Source: Nocardia sp. SYP-A9097
Lineage (GTDB): Bacteria > Actinomycetota > Actinomycetes > Mycobacteriales > Mycobacteriaceae
DNA length: 64,000 nt
Assembly: GCF_009649815.1 (NCBI RefSeq)
Contig: NZ_WJIC01000003.1
Coordinates: 434,001-498,000 of the forward strand
Reading direction: 5' to 3'
The stretch's first letter is position 1, and each line of letters opens with the position of its first letter. Of this stretch, positions 8,067 through 16,665 are shown piece by piece. The position numbers and the translations under genes are program-made. The notes beneath the pieces are model-generated. The model did no database searches. It saw only the letters and a program-made list of their open reading frames with translations, and was not told the origin of the DNA.

Positions 8067-9554
8067 TCACCCGTCACCCACTTGGTGATCAGCGAATATT
8101 CGCCGGAATATGTCCAGGCCGTGACTGGTCGGCTCGGGCGCGCCGACGATCAGTCGATAGGTGCGCCGCCCGTCGCTGTCACGCTGTGCCCGCAGGAAGA
8201 GGTCGGTGCCGTGCCCGGCGACGTGCCGCCGGTGCGCGAATTCGTAAAGGTGCGTGACCAGCACGATCTTGACACCGGAGTCGAGCAGCGCGGACACGAT
8301 CGGGTCGGCGAGGGCGGCGGCGTCACGGTCGTCGGTCGAGGCGAAAGGCTCGTTGCACAGCAGCATTGCCGTGCCGCTCATCCGGTCGGTGATCGCACGC
8401 ATTCGGGTGAGTTCCTCATCGAGCCGGCCATGGGTCATGGCGGGATCCTCACCGCGCACGAAATGCGTGAACACACCGTCGCGAAGGTCGGCGGTGAATG
8501 ACCGTGCGGTAACGAATATTCCGGCTTGCATCAGCAACTGCGCGATGCCGACACTGCGCAGAAATGTCGACTTGCCGCCGCTGTTGGCACCGGTGACGAC
8601 GAGCAGTGTGGAGCCGGTCGCGTCGATATCGTTGCCGACGACATTCGAGGCGGTCAGTGATAGTCCCACATCCCGCAAATCGGTTGTGCGCAAAAGGGTC
8701 TCACCGGCCGCCACGGGCTCGGGGAAGCAGATCGGCGTGCCCGTGGCGGTCAGCCTCTCATGCAGATTCACGCATCCGAGATAGAAGGCCAGCTCGGTGC
8801 GGAGCTGCCGGAAGAAGTCCTGCACATTGTCGGTGACCCGGGATATCAACTCGGCCACCGAATCGAGTGGCGGCTCGATGACGGCCCGCAGCGGATCGCC
8901 GTCGTGGAATTCGAAATTGTCGAAAGCCTCGAAGGCGATACCGGGGCGGCGGCCGAACAGCGTGCGTTTGGCGGCGGCCGGTGGCTCGTGCAGCATGATG
9001 CGATCGGCCTTGTTCCCGACTCCCAGGGCGGCGCTGAAATGCATACCGTGCTCGAAATACAGTGCGGCCACATGGTGTTCGAGCAGTGCGAGATAGTCGT
9101 CGTCGAGCTGATCGGTCAGTATGCGACGCAGCCGATCAAGCCCCGTGGATCGGCAGGAACCGGCCGATTTCTCGAAGTTCTGCCGTATCTGTCGCAGCAA
9201 TCCGACCAACGCCTGCAGTGGCTGCAATGCCAGTCCCAGCTTGCCCCGGGGTTCGCGACCGCGCCCGGAGGTCCAGCGCCGCACCGCGGTTGCCTCGGTG
9301 GCGATGGTGTAGCAGGTCCGCAGCATGGCGGGATCGGCGCAGCAGTCCGCGAGCACACCCTGCCGGTGCCGAATGACATCGCAATCGGTCGAGCTCAGGG
9401 GGACAATGGCTTTCACGACACCGGCGATGAATTCATCGCCGCCCGCCATGACGTTGTACAGCTCGGCCAGGCCCAGGTCTTCGGCGACCGCGTCGCCATT
9501 GCGCGCAGCGCGCGGCTCCCGGCCGGGAGGCTGGAGCAGTCCGATCGGGATCAC
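8067..9554 (-). CDS. MutS-like ATPase, second gene of a coupled pair
   Basis: A 495-residue protein with the MutS core and C-terminal ATPase domains but no mismatch-recognition (domain I) region. Walker A is TGANSGGKST and Walker B is LLCNEPFAST, followed by the VTHLYEF switch region. Canonical MutS is over 800 residues, so this is a short MutS-related protein. Its GTG start overlaps the stop of the upstream MutS-like gene in a GTGA (9551-9554), which implies translational coupling. Most actinobacteria lack canonical MutS/MutL and use NucS. The role of these short forms is unknown. Confidence 0.85.
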   Translation of the reverse strand: MIPIGLLQPPGREPRAARNGDAVAEDLGLAELYNVMAGGDEFIAGVVKAIVPLSSTDCDVIRHRQGVLADCCADPAMLRTCYTIATEATAVRRWTSGRGREPRGKLGLALQPLQALVGLLRQIRQNFEKSAGSCRSTGLDRLRRILTDQLDDDYLALLEHHVAALYFEHGMHFSAALGVGNKADRIMLHEPPAAAKRTLFGRRPGIAFEAFDNFEFHDGDPLRAVIEPPLDSVAELISRVTDNVQDFFRQLRTELAFYLGCVNLHERLTATGTPICFPEPVAAGETLLRTTDLRDVGLSLTASNVVGNDIDATGSTLLVVTGANSGGKSTFLRSVGIAQLLMQAGIFVTARSFTADLRDGVFTHFVRGEDPAMTHGRLDEELTRMRAITDRMSGTAMLLCNEPFASTDDRDAAALADPIVSALLDSGVKIVLVTHLYEFAHRRHVAGHGTDLFLRAQRDSDGRRTYRLIVGAPEPTSHGLDIFRRIFADHQVGDG

Positions 9555-11059
9555 CGTACCCTCGCGCGAATCTCGTTGTAGGTCAGCCCATGTCGTTGTG
9601 CCACCGTCGCGGCGTAGGCGAGTCCGTCGGGTGCGCGCCGCTCGATCCGAAAGGTCCGGGCCGGATCGTCCCCGGACGAGACCACGGCGACCATACTCAC
9701 CACTTCGGGTCGAATCGTGGCCAGTTCGTCGAGAAAGGTCACGTACACCGCCACCGCGCTACGCTCGACAATGCGTCCGACCACCTCACGGCCGATGGCG
9801 ACCGCATCGGAAGCGGTTGTGGTACTGAAGCTTTCGTTCAGCACAAGCACACTCCGATTCGTGAGCCGCTGCAGGATATCGTGCATACGAGTGAGTTCCT
9901 GTGCCAGTGCACCATGGGGATCGTCGATCTCGTCTTCGCGAACGAAATGCGTGAGTACGTTGTCCGCCAGCATTATTCGAGCCCGAGTGCCGGGTACTGG
10001 ACACCCCAGCGCCGCCAGATACGCGGTCTGCCCGAACATTCGAGCGAAAGTGCTCTTACCGCCCTGATTCGGACCGGTGACGGTGAGCATCCGTTCACCG
10101 TCGTCGAGTCGAAAGTCATTGCGCACCACGAGCTTCTGATGTTTGGCGAGCTCATAGCCGAGCGCGGCGTCGAACCCACCTTCCACCGCGATCCCGGAGA
10201 ATTCCGCAGTGACCTCCGGATAGCAGAACGGCATTCCCCGCACCCCGAGACCGCACGCGAAGCGCAGATAATCCAGGTAGAAACGTATTTCGGCATCGAA
10301 TCGCGCAATGCCGGGGTCGATGAATTCCCGATACCGCCCGGCATGCCCCTCGAGCTGTTCGAAGGGTCCCGGATACAGCTCGATGACGGCGGCGATTACC
10401 TGCTCTTCGACCTCGTTCATATCCGGCCACGGGTCCACGAAAGCCGGTCGGAGGGGATCGGATTCGGGGCGGAAGCGCGCGAAGGCGGACGCTATGACCT
10501 CGCTGTAATCCGGTCGGTCCACGGCGTGGTCGACAACGATGTGCCGCCCGGTTACCTGTACCGAGTAGCGCACCGCGTCGAGATCCGCGCGGACCTGTGC
10601 GCCCGCGGCCGCGAATGCCCGGAACGAGGCGTCCTCGACATACTCCGACAGCCACTCGCGCCATTCCCGCAATCCGGTCGCCCGCAATGAAAGTCCTTGC
10701 AGCCCAGCGCTCATCTCCCGCACGACGCGGCAGTACACGGTCTCGGCATCGAGTTGCCGGCGATCGCGCTGATGTGGCTGGCTCAGTCGCCGCGCCTTGT
10801 CGTCGTGCCGGCGAACCGAGTGCATTCCATCCACGAATGCCTCGAATACCGTCCGCACCGCATCGTCTTCGAGATCGCGAAACACCCGCTGCCGGAATTC
10901 CACGTCGGCGACATCTCGCAGCGGCCGATATTGCACCGCTTCGTGTGCGGAGCCCCCGGTGGCCGCGAACACCTGATCCAGGTTCAAGTCCTGGATTGTC
11001 GCCCGGTCGGCGGTCGCGGTCTGGGCATTGTGCGGCCACAGGATGCTCCGGAATGTCAC
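9551..11059 (-). CDS. MutS-like ATPase, first gene of a coupled pair
   Basis: A 502-residue paralogue of the downstream gene. It has Walker A TGPNQGGKST, Walker B LVLNESFSTTT and the HFVREDEI segment between them, which the partner carries as HFVRGEDP. It lacks the mismatch-binding N-terminus. GTG at 11059 was chosen because a GGGGGGAG sits seven bases upstream. The longer frame from 11110 would run into the preceding small gene. The two proteins probably form a heterodimer, as MutS dimers are composite ATPases. That is inference from pairing and coupling. Confidence 0.85.
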   Translation of the reverse strand: MTFRSILWPHNAQTATADRATIQDLNLDQVFAATGGSAHEAVQYRPLRDVADVEFRQRVFRDLEDDAVRTVFEAFVDGMHSVRRHDDKARRLSQPHQRDRRQLDAETVYCRVVREMSAGLQGLSLRATGLREWREWLSEYVEDASFRAFAAAGAQVRADLDAVRYSVQVTGRHIVVDHAVDRPDYSEVIASAFARFRPESDPLRPAFVDPWPDMNEVEEQVIAAVIELYPGPFEQLEGHAGRYREFIDPGIARFDAEIRFYLDYLRFACGLGVRGMPFCYPEVTAEFSGIAVEGGFDAALGYELAKHQKLVVRNDFRLDDGERMLTVTGPNQGGKSTFARMFGQTAYLAALGCPVPGTRARIMLADNVLTHFVREDEIDDPHGALAQELTRMHDILQRLTNRSVLVLNESFSTTTASDAVAIGREVVGRIVERSAVAVYVTFLDELATIRPEVVSMVAVVSSGDDPARTFRIERRAPDGLAYAATVAQRHGLTYNEIRARVR

Positions 11060-11078
11060 CGCGCCATACTCCCCCCGA

Positions 11079-11276
11079 TCAGGCCGGATCGTAGCGGCGG
11101 TGCCTGCCACCTGTCTCGGGTTCGGGTGGTGTCAGCGGTAATTCGACGGTGTCGTCGAGGCTGTCGCGCAGGCGGGAGCAGAACTCCTCGACGCTCCCGT
11201 ATCTGGAGAGGACCTCGCTCAGCAAATGCTGCGTATTCATCGCTGTCACCGTTGTTTTCGCCACCTCTGATCGCAT
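11079..11276 (-). CDS. Small helical protein leading the MutS-like operon
   Basis: A 65-residue acidic protein (HLLSEVLSRYGSVEEFCSRL core) ending in a charged, proline-rich tail. It lies 19 bp upstream of the first MutS-like gene on the same strand and is probably cotranscribed. An internal ATG at 11240 is an equally possible start. No family is recognised. Conserved linkage with the MutS-like pair in other genomes would confirm it as a component. Confidence 0.5.
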   Translation of the reverse strand: MRSEVAKTTVTAMNTQHLLSEVLSRYGSVEEFCSRLRDSLDDTVELPLTPPEPETGGRHRRYDPA

Positions 11277-11348
11277 GTTCTACAGGGCAGTAACCGCACA
11301 GCTTGTGGACCGTCGATCACTGTAGCGGCGGCGCCGGAGCAAGGTGAA

Positions 11349-11365
11349 TGGTCAATGACTGACCA
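11349..11365. promoter_or_regulatory. Inverted repeat TGGTCA-N5-TGACCA upstream of the MutS-like operon
   Basis: A perfect six-base inverted repeat with a five-base spacer lies 73 bp upstream of the small leading gene, between it and the VOC gene. The size and symmetry suit a dimeric repressor such as a TetR or MarR protein. No cognate regulator is adjacent. Confidence 0.4.
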
Positions 11366-11427
11366 ATTGTGCCAACTTCCGGTCCGGGGGCGTGTCGAGC
11401 CGGTTCCGGCCGGCGCTGACCGAAGAT

Positions 11428-11880
11428 CTATGCGGCGCAGAACTCATTACCCTCGGGGTCGAGCATGACCCACCAATGTCCGGCGGGCCCGCGGTCGAAC
11501 TCGCGCACCCGCTTGGCCCCGAGCCCCTCCAGCCGAGTCACCAGCGCCTCGAGCCCGCCGGGTGCACTGTGCACATCGATATGCACCCGGTTCTTCTCCT
11601 GCTTGGGTTCGAGCACATCCTGAAAGAGCAGCCGCCGGCCGTGCCCGACCCCGCTGGCCGGATCGAACGGGTCGTCGGGATGCCGGATCCCCGCCATCCC
11701 TCGGAATGTCTTGTGGCCGTTGTGTTCTCGCACCGCGTCTGCGCCGATGTGCCCGGCTGCCAGTAGTTGGTCGATGAGCGCGCTGGGGTCCTCCACCTCG
11801 TATTCGAGGGCCGCCGCCCAGAAGTCGGCGAGTACGGGCGCGTCCACACTGTCGATGACGAGCTTCCAGTTCAAGGCCAT
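11428..11880 (-). CDS. VOC/glyoxalase-like domain protein
   Basis: A 150-residue protein with the duplicated beta-alpha-beta-beta-beta VOC fold. It opens with WKLVIDSVDAPVLADFWAAAL and ends with HWWVMLDPEGNEFC, the typical C-terminal strand carrying a metal or substrate residue. NRVHIDVHSA contributes a second likely ligand strand. Family members include glyoxalases, dioxygenases and drug-binding resistance proteins, and the specific role here is unknown. ATG at 11880 (MALNWKL) is preferred over the upstream 11910. Confidence 0.8.
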   Translation of the reverse strand: MALNWKLVIDSVDAPVLADFWAAALEYEVEDPSALIDQLLAAGHIGADAVREHNGHKTFRGMAGIRHPDDPFDPASGVGHGRRLLFQDVLEPKQEKNRVHIDVHSAPGGLEALVTRLEGLGAKRVREFDRGPAGHWWVMLDPEGNEFCAA

Positions 11881-12009
11881 ACCACCTGTTATATCGGTTG
11901 GGCGGCGCATTCACAGGAAACACCCAGCGCGCGTACAGCGTGGTCGAGGTTGTCGCCGCGACCATCGACACATGATGGTGTGGCGCAACGACTCGAGGCT
12001 GAGTCGGAC

Positions 12010-13512
12010 GTGAATCTGCGAGAGACGCTGGGCCGCCGGGTCTCCTCGGTGCCATTGCGGATCGGCCTGGTGGTGGCGATGGTGGCGCTGGCGGCATTGG
12101 TGCTGTTCGCCTCGGGGGTGGCGTTGACCTCGGCGCTGTCGCGGTCGTTGACCTCGCGCACCGATGAGCAGCTCTATGACGCGGCGCGCGGTTGGGCGCA
12201 GCCGCGGGCGATGAAGCAGGTCACCACCGAAGACGGTCGCACGGTGTGGGTGCCGACCGACGCGCCGCGCCCACCGCAGCCGGTGAAGGTGACCGAGCAG
12301 CCGCGGCGCTTCTACGAATTGCGCAAAGGCCCTGATGGGACGGTCTATTCGGAGTTCCTGACCGGAAACGATCAGTCGACGCCCGATTTGTCCGAACAGC
12401 ACGGGGCCGGGCCTGAATCGGTCAGCTCGACCGACGCTTCGATGCCGCGCTGGCGGGTGCTGACCATCTCGAACGCGTACGGCTCCACCACGATAGGCAT
12501 CTCCCTCGCCGAGAATACGGAGACCATCTCCGGCCTCATCTATTTCGAACTCGCCGCCGGTGCAACGGCTTTGCTGGTGCTCGGTATCGGCGGCTACCTG
12601 GTGGTGCGGCGCAGTCTGCGCCCGCTGCGCCAGGTGGAGGAGACCGCGGCGGCCATCGCGGGCGGGGATCTGCATCGGCGGGTGCCGGTCCGCGATGTCG
12701 ATACCGAGGTTGATCATCTGGCGCGCTCGCTCAATGAGATGCTCGCGCAGATCCAGCACGGCGTCGTCGCCACCGAAGCGCAGGAGGAGGCGGCGCGCCG
12801 CTCCGAGGCCAAGATGCGCCGCTTCATCGCCGACGCCAGCCATGAACTGCGTACCCCGCTGACCACCATTCGCGGTTTCGCCGAGCTGTACCGGCAGGGC
12901 GCGAGCACCGACGCCGCCGGAATCCTGACCAGGATCGAAGGCGAGGCCGCCCGCATGGGCCTGCTGGTGGAGGACCTGCTCATGCTGGCCAGGGTCGACG
13001 CCAATCGGCCCTTCGATCGAAAGCCCGTCGACCTGCTGTTGATCGCCACGGACGCGGTCCACAATGCCCAGGCCATGGCCGCGCGTCAGCGCTCCGATCC
13101 GAATGCCCCGGACCGGCCGATCGCCCTCGATATACGGCCTGGTGAAGGCACCTTGCAGGTCATCGGCGATGAGGCTCGGTTGCGTCAGGTGCTGGCGAAT
13201 CTGGTGGGCAATGCCCTCACGCATACTCCGGCCTCGACACCGGTTACGGTGCGGCTCACGCCTTCTCATGACGAGGTTCGAATCGATGTCATCGACGAGG
13301 GACCGGGTCTGGCTCCGGAGGCCGCCCTGCGGGTGTTCGAGCGCTTCTATCGCACCGATTCCTCGCGCACCCGCGCGAGCGGCGGTACCGGACTCGGCCT
13401 GTCCATCGTGCAGGCCCTGGTCGCCGCGCACGGCGGCCGGGTGACGGTCGATACCTCGCCCGGATCGGGGGCCACCTTCACCGTCCGCCTACCGCGCGAG
13501 ATCTCCGCCTGA
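12010..13512 (+). CDS. Sensor histidine kinase (orphan)
   Basis: A 500-residue two-component sensor. TM1 is about 16-40, then comes an extracytoplasmic loop of about 140 residues, and TM2 is about 175-200. HAMP follows (RRSLRPLRQVEETAAAI), then a dimerisation/phosphoacceptor domain with DASHELRTPLTTIRG and a HATPase with NLVGNALTHTP, DEGPGL and GGTGLGLSIVQALV. It resembles mycobacterial TcrY/TrcS-type kinases. These are normally downstream of an OmpR-type regulator. Here the upstream gene is a divergent VOC protein and no regulator gene is visible in the window. GTG at 12010 or 11980 could be the start. Confidence 0.9.
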   Translation: MNLRETLGRRVSSVPLRIGLVVAMVALAALVLFASGVALTSALSRSLTSRTDEQLYDAARGWAQPRAMKQVTTEDGRTVWVPTDAPRPPQPVKVTEQPRRFYELRKGPDGTVYSEFLTGNDQSTPDLSEQHGAGPESVSSTDASMPRWRVLTISNAYGSTTIGISLAENTETISGLIYFELAAGATALLVLGIGGYLVVRRSLRPLRQVEETAAAIAGGDLHRRVPVRDVDTEVDHLARSLNEMLAQIQHGVVATEAQEEAARRSEAKMRRFIADASHELRTPLTTIRGFAELYRQGASTDAAGILTRIEGEAARMGLLVEDLLMLARVDANRPFDRKPVDLLLIATDAVHNAQAMAARQRSDPNAPDRPIALDIRPGEGTLQVIGDEARLRQVLANLVGNALTHTPASTPVTVRLTPSHDEVRIDVIDEGPGLAPEAALRVFERFYRTDSSRTRASGGTGLGLSIVQALVAAHGGRVTVDTSPGSGATFTVRLPREISA

Positions 13513-13546
13513 AGTACCAGGTGAGAACCCAATTCGGGTTGATTAC

Positions 13547-13571
13547 GTTTTGATAACGGTGGAGTGGGTAC
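13547..13571 (+). promoter_or_regulatory. SigB/SigF-type promoter (GTTT-N15-GGGTAC)
   Basis: GTTT at 13547-13550 and GGGTAC at 13566-13571, separated by 15 bases, match the actinobacterial general-stress consensus GTTT-N15-17-GGGTA(T/C). The element sits 40 bp upstream of a SigB/F-class sigma gene, which strongly suggests autoregulation. Confidence 0.75.
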
Positions 13572-13610
13572 CCGGTAATCGTCGGATTCGTAGAGAAGTG
13601 AGGAAACTTC

Positions 13611-14441
13611 ATGAACGAGGCGATACCGAGTACGAACGGGAATCGGACTTCGAACAGTCCGGGCGACACATATGACGAGATAGAGGTGCGATTCGCGGAG
13701 CTCGCCGAGCTGACCCCGGATGATCGGCGCAGAGCGGCACAGCGCGAGTTGATCATCGAACTCTGCCTGCCGCTGGCCGAACACATCGCGCGTCGTTTCG
13801 GGGGGCGTGGCGAGGAGTTCGACGACCTACACCAAGTGGCTTCGGTGGGATTGGTGCAGGCCGTGGATCGATTCGATGTGACCCGCGGCAGTTCATTCCT
13901 GTCATTCGCGGTGCCGACGGTAATGGGTGAGGTGCGACGCCATTTCCGCGACAACACCTGGGCCGTACGCGTCCCCCGCAGTGCCAAGGAGCTGCAGCAA
14001 CGCATCACCGGTGCGGTCGAGGTGCTGGCGCAGCGACTGGCGCGGATACCCACGGCGCGTGAGATCGCGGCCGAACTCGAGGTCGAAATGAGCGATGTCA
14101 CACAGGCATTGATCGCGCGCAATGCCTATCAGCCCAGTTCACTCGATATCGCGCGCGGTGACGACGAATCCGCGGATTCCGCACTGGTCGCCACTCTCGG
14201 TGCCGAGGAGCCGTCCTATCGATTGCTGGAGAACGCACTGGCGGTCGGCCCGCTGCTGGCGGAATTGCCCGCGCGCGAACGGCAAATGCTGGTGTGGCGC
14301 TTCTTCGACAATCAAACCCAGTCGCAGATCGGCAAGCGCCTGGGCGTCTCGCAAATGCAGGTCTCGCGCATGCTGACGCGGACACTGACCACACTGCGCC
14401 AAAGAGCGCTCGGGCCAGCGGAATTAGCACACAGCGCCTGA
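13611..14441 (+). CDS. RNA polymerase sigma factor of the SigB/SigF stress class
   Basis: A 276-residue group 3 sigma factor. Region 2 includes EEFDDLHQVASVGLVQAVDRFD and FLSFAVPTVMGEVRRHFRD, region 3 includes RIPTAREIAAELEV, and region 4 ends in a helix-turn-helix (SQIGKRLGVSQMQVSRMLTR). This is the architecture of SigB/SigF proteins that answer general stress. No anti-sigma (RsbW) or antagonist gene lies beside it, so control must be encoded elsewhere. A near-consensus promoter for its own class lies just upstream. GAGGA precedes the ATG. Confidence 0.92.
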   Translation: MNEAIPSTNGNRTSNSPGDTYDEIEVRFAELAELTPDDRRRAAQRELIIELCLPLAEHIARRFGGRGEEFDDLHQVASVGLVQAVDRFDVTRGSSFLSFAVPTVMGEVRRHFRDNTWAVRVPRSAKELQQRITGAVEVLAQRLARIPTAREIAAELEVEMSDVTQALIARNAYQPSSLDIARGDDESADSALVATLGAEEPSYRLLENALAVGPLLAELPARERQMLVWRFFDNQTQSQIGKRLGVSQMQVSRMLTRTLTTLRQRALGPAELAHSA

Positions 14442-14555
14442 ATACACCCGGACCCGACCCGCAAATAGCACGCATTCCTGGGAACGATTCACAGTTTCGT
14501 TTGTTATCGTCTCGCGGCTGAAGCAGTGCAGGGCTAGGTAGGAGGCGCAGTTCTA

Positions 14556-15302
14556 TTGCGGGGCAATACTTCCTGGGAATCCGGGGGTCGCGGAGCGCAC
14601 CGGCGGGAGCCGGCGATCAATGCGCTGCGCGGGCGTGCGGTCATCGCCGCGGTGGCGGCGGGCGCGGCGGTCGCCGCGACGCAGGCCGGGCTGCAGGAGG
14701 TGCATACCAACCCGCTGAACACTCCGAATACCGAAGAGCTGGCGGCGCTGCAGCCCGCCACCCTGGACGGCACCGATGCGCATTTCCCGGAGATTCTCGA
14801 CGCCGCGCAGGTGGAGGATCCGGCCGACTTCCAGGACATCCTGCACAACGGTGAACAGTTCGAGGCTGATATCGCCGCCCGCGCGGCCGAGACCCTGCGC
14901 CCGCTCTTCGTGCGATTCGCCGCGGGCACCTTCACCTCCGGCTTCGGATCCCGCTGGGGTGCGGAGCATTTGGGTGTGGACGTGGCCGCCCCGATCGGTA
15001 CGCCCATCTACGCCGTGCAGGACGGCAAGGTGATCAGCGCGGGCCCCGCTTCCGGATTCGGTATGTGGGTGCGCCTGCAGCATGACGACGGCACCATCAC
15101 CGTGTACGGGCATGTGGATACCGCGACCGTCGATGTCGGGCAACGCGTGCTGGCCGGTGACCAGATCGCCACGGTAGGCAATCGCGGCTTCTCTACCGGC
15201 CCGCACTGCCATTTCGAGGTGTGGCTCAATGGTTCCGACAAGGTCGACCCATTGCCCTGGCTCGCCAGTCGCGGTATCTCACTCGGTCCCGAGCGGGACT
15301 GA
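14556..15302 (+). CDS. M23-family peptidoglycan endopeptidase (LytM domain)
   Basis: A 248-residue exported protein. A basic start is followed by an alanine-rich hydrophobic segment (about 27-45), a helical linker, and a C-terminal M23 domain with HLGVD and GPHCHFEVW supplying zinc ligands, plus YGHVDT. Such enzymes cut peptide crosslinks in peptidoglycan or act as activators if inactive. Here the ligands are intact. The start is a TTG at 14556 with AGGAGG ten bases upstream. A possible single membrane anchor replaces a clear signal-peptidase site. Confidence 0.88.
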   Translation: MRGNTSWESGGRGAHRREPAINALRGRAVIAAVAAGAAVAATQAGLQEVHTNPLNTPNTEELAALQPATLDGTDAHFPEILDAAQVEDPADFQDILHNGEQFEADIAARAAETLRPLFVRFAAGTFTSGFGSRWGAEHLGVDVAAPIGTPIYAVQDGKVISAGPASGFGMWVRLQHDDGTITVYGHVDTATVDVGQRVLAGDQIATVGNRGFSTGPHCHFEVWLNGSDKVDPLPWLASRGISLGPERD

Positions 15303-15305
15303 CCA

Positions 15306-16496
15306 CTACGGGCTGTTCGCCGCGGTGGTGCGCAGTTGATCGGCCCAGCGCAGCACGGGTTCGATCAGGCGCGCGGCCACCGGTCCCAGCACCGCCATAA
15401 TCAGCACATAGGTGGTGGCCAGGGCCGCGAATTCGGTGGGTACCGCACCGGCCGTGACCGCCAAACCGGCTATGACAATGGAGAATTCGCCGCGCGCGAC
15501 GAGTGCCGATCCGGCACGGGCGCGACCGTAGCGCGACGCCCCGGCCCGTCCGGCGGCCCACCAGCCGGTCGCGATCTTGGTCGCGGCGGTGACCACCGCC
15601 AGCACCACCGCCCAGCCGAGCACCGGCGGAATACTGGCCGGATCGGTGCTGAGTCCGAAGAGTACGAAGAACAGCGCCGCGAACAGATCACGCAGCGGTT
15701 CGAGCAGTTTGGCGGCATTGTGCGCGGTGGAATCGGAGATGGCGATACCGAGCAGGAACGCCCCGACCGCGGCCGATACCTGTAGTGCGGAAGCCACTCC
15801 CGCGACCAGCAGCGCCGAGCCGAGCAGTTTCAGCAGGAAGATTTCACGGTCGTCGCTGTCCACGATCTTGGAGACGTGATTGCCGAAACGCAGCGCGACC
15901 ACGAGCACGACGGTCACGGCGGTCAGCGCGATACCGACGGTCAGGAGCCCGGCGGCGAATCCGGCTCCGGCCAGAATCGCGGTGAGCACGGGCAGGTATC
16001 CGGCCATCACCAGATCCTCGAACACCAGGATCGACAGGATTGTCGGCGTCTCCCGATTGCCCAGTCGCCCAAGGTCATTGAGTACCTTGGCGACGATTCC
16101 CGATGAGGAGATGTAGGTGACGCCCGCCATGGCGACGGCTCCGGTGGCACCCCAGCCGAGTATCAGCGCGACCGCGACGCCCGGCAGCGCGTTGAGTATC
16201 AGATCGACCACACCCGCGGCCCAGGAGCTGCGCAGGCCGGTCACCAATTCGCTTGCGGTGTACTCCAATCCGAGCAACAACAGCAGGAGTACCACGCCGA
16301 TCTCACTGGCCAGTTCGATGAACTGATCCACATGTCGCAACTCGATCAGCCCGCCGGTGCCGAAGACCAGCCCGCCGATCAGATACAGCGGAATGGGCGA
16401 CATTCCGATCCGCGCCGCGAGCCGCCCGAGCAATCCCAATCCGAATAGCACCGCGCCCAACTGGATCAGCGACAGTGCGGTTTCATGCGCGACCAT
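15306..16496 (-). CDS. Cation:proton antiporter, CPA2/KefB type
   Basis: A 396-residue membrane protein with 11-12 hydrophobic segments. It matches the Na+/H+ exchanger fold of CPA2 transporters. LLLLLLGLEYT and SILVFEDLVMAGYLPVL are the conserved helix regions, the latter carrying the essential acidic residues. No TrkA-N domain is attached. Related actinobacterial transporters often pair with a separate TrkA-C protein, which is not visible here. It converges with the M23 gene, leaving three bases between stops. Confidence 0.88.
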   Translation of the reverse strand: MVAHETALSLIQLGAVLFGLGLLGRLAARIGMSPIPLYLIGGLVFGTGGLIELRHVDQFIELASEIGVVLLLLLLGLEYTASELVTGLRSSWAAGVVDLILNALPGVAVALILGWGATGAVAMAGVTYISSSGIVAKVLNDLGRLGNRETPTILSILVFEDLVMAGYLPVLTAILAGAGFAAGLLTVGIALTAVTVVLVVALRFGNHVSKIVDSDDREIFLLKLLGSALLVAGVASALQVSAAVGAFLLGIAISDSTAHNAAKLLEPLRDLFAALFFVLFGLSTDPASIPPVLGWAVVLAVVTAATKIATGWWAAGRAGASRYGRARAGSALVARGEFSIVIAGLAVTAGAVPTEFAALATTYVLIMAVLGPVAARLIEPVLRWADQLRTTAANSP

Positions 16497-16665
16497 TCAG
16501 TTCAGCCGTCCGTGAGGATTCGGACGCCGCCCGGACCGTTGGTCCGTCCGCTGGCGATCGGATCGGGCCGACTTACTTCGAGACTTGATAATTGCGCTAC
16601 GACTCTCTTCACGCCCTAACCCTAATCGGGCAAAACGGGCAGAACGTGATCGTGGTGGTCGCGGG

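Noticed and set aside
9590-10690. 366-codon plus-strand frame opposite the first MutS-like gene
   Set aside because: Complement of a gene with Walker motifs. Composition (His/Arg/Gly-rich) is typical of antisense frames.
11911-13431. 506-codon minus-strand frame opposite the histidine kinase
   Set aside because: Antisense of HAMP/HisKA/HATPase coding sequence, with Gln/His/Arg-rich composition.
16615-16630. CCCTAACCCTAA, telomere-like repeat
   Set aside because: Only two units in an intergenic region. Coincidence is the simplest explanation.
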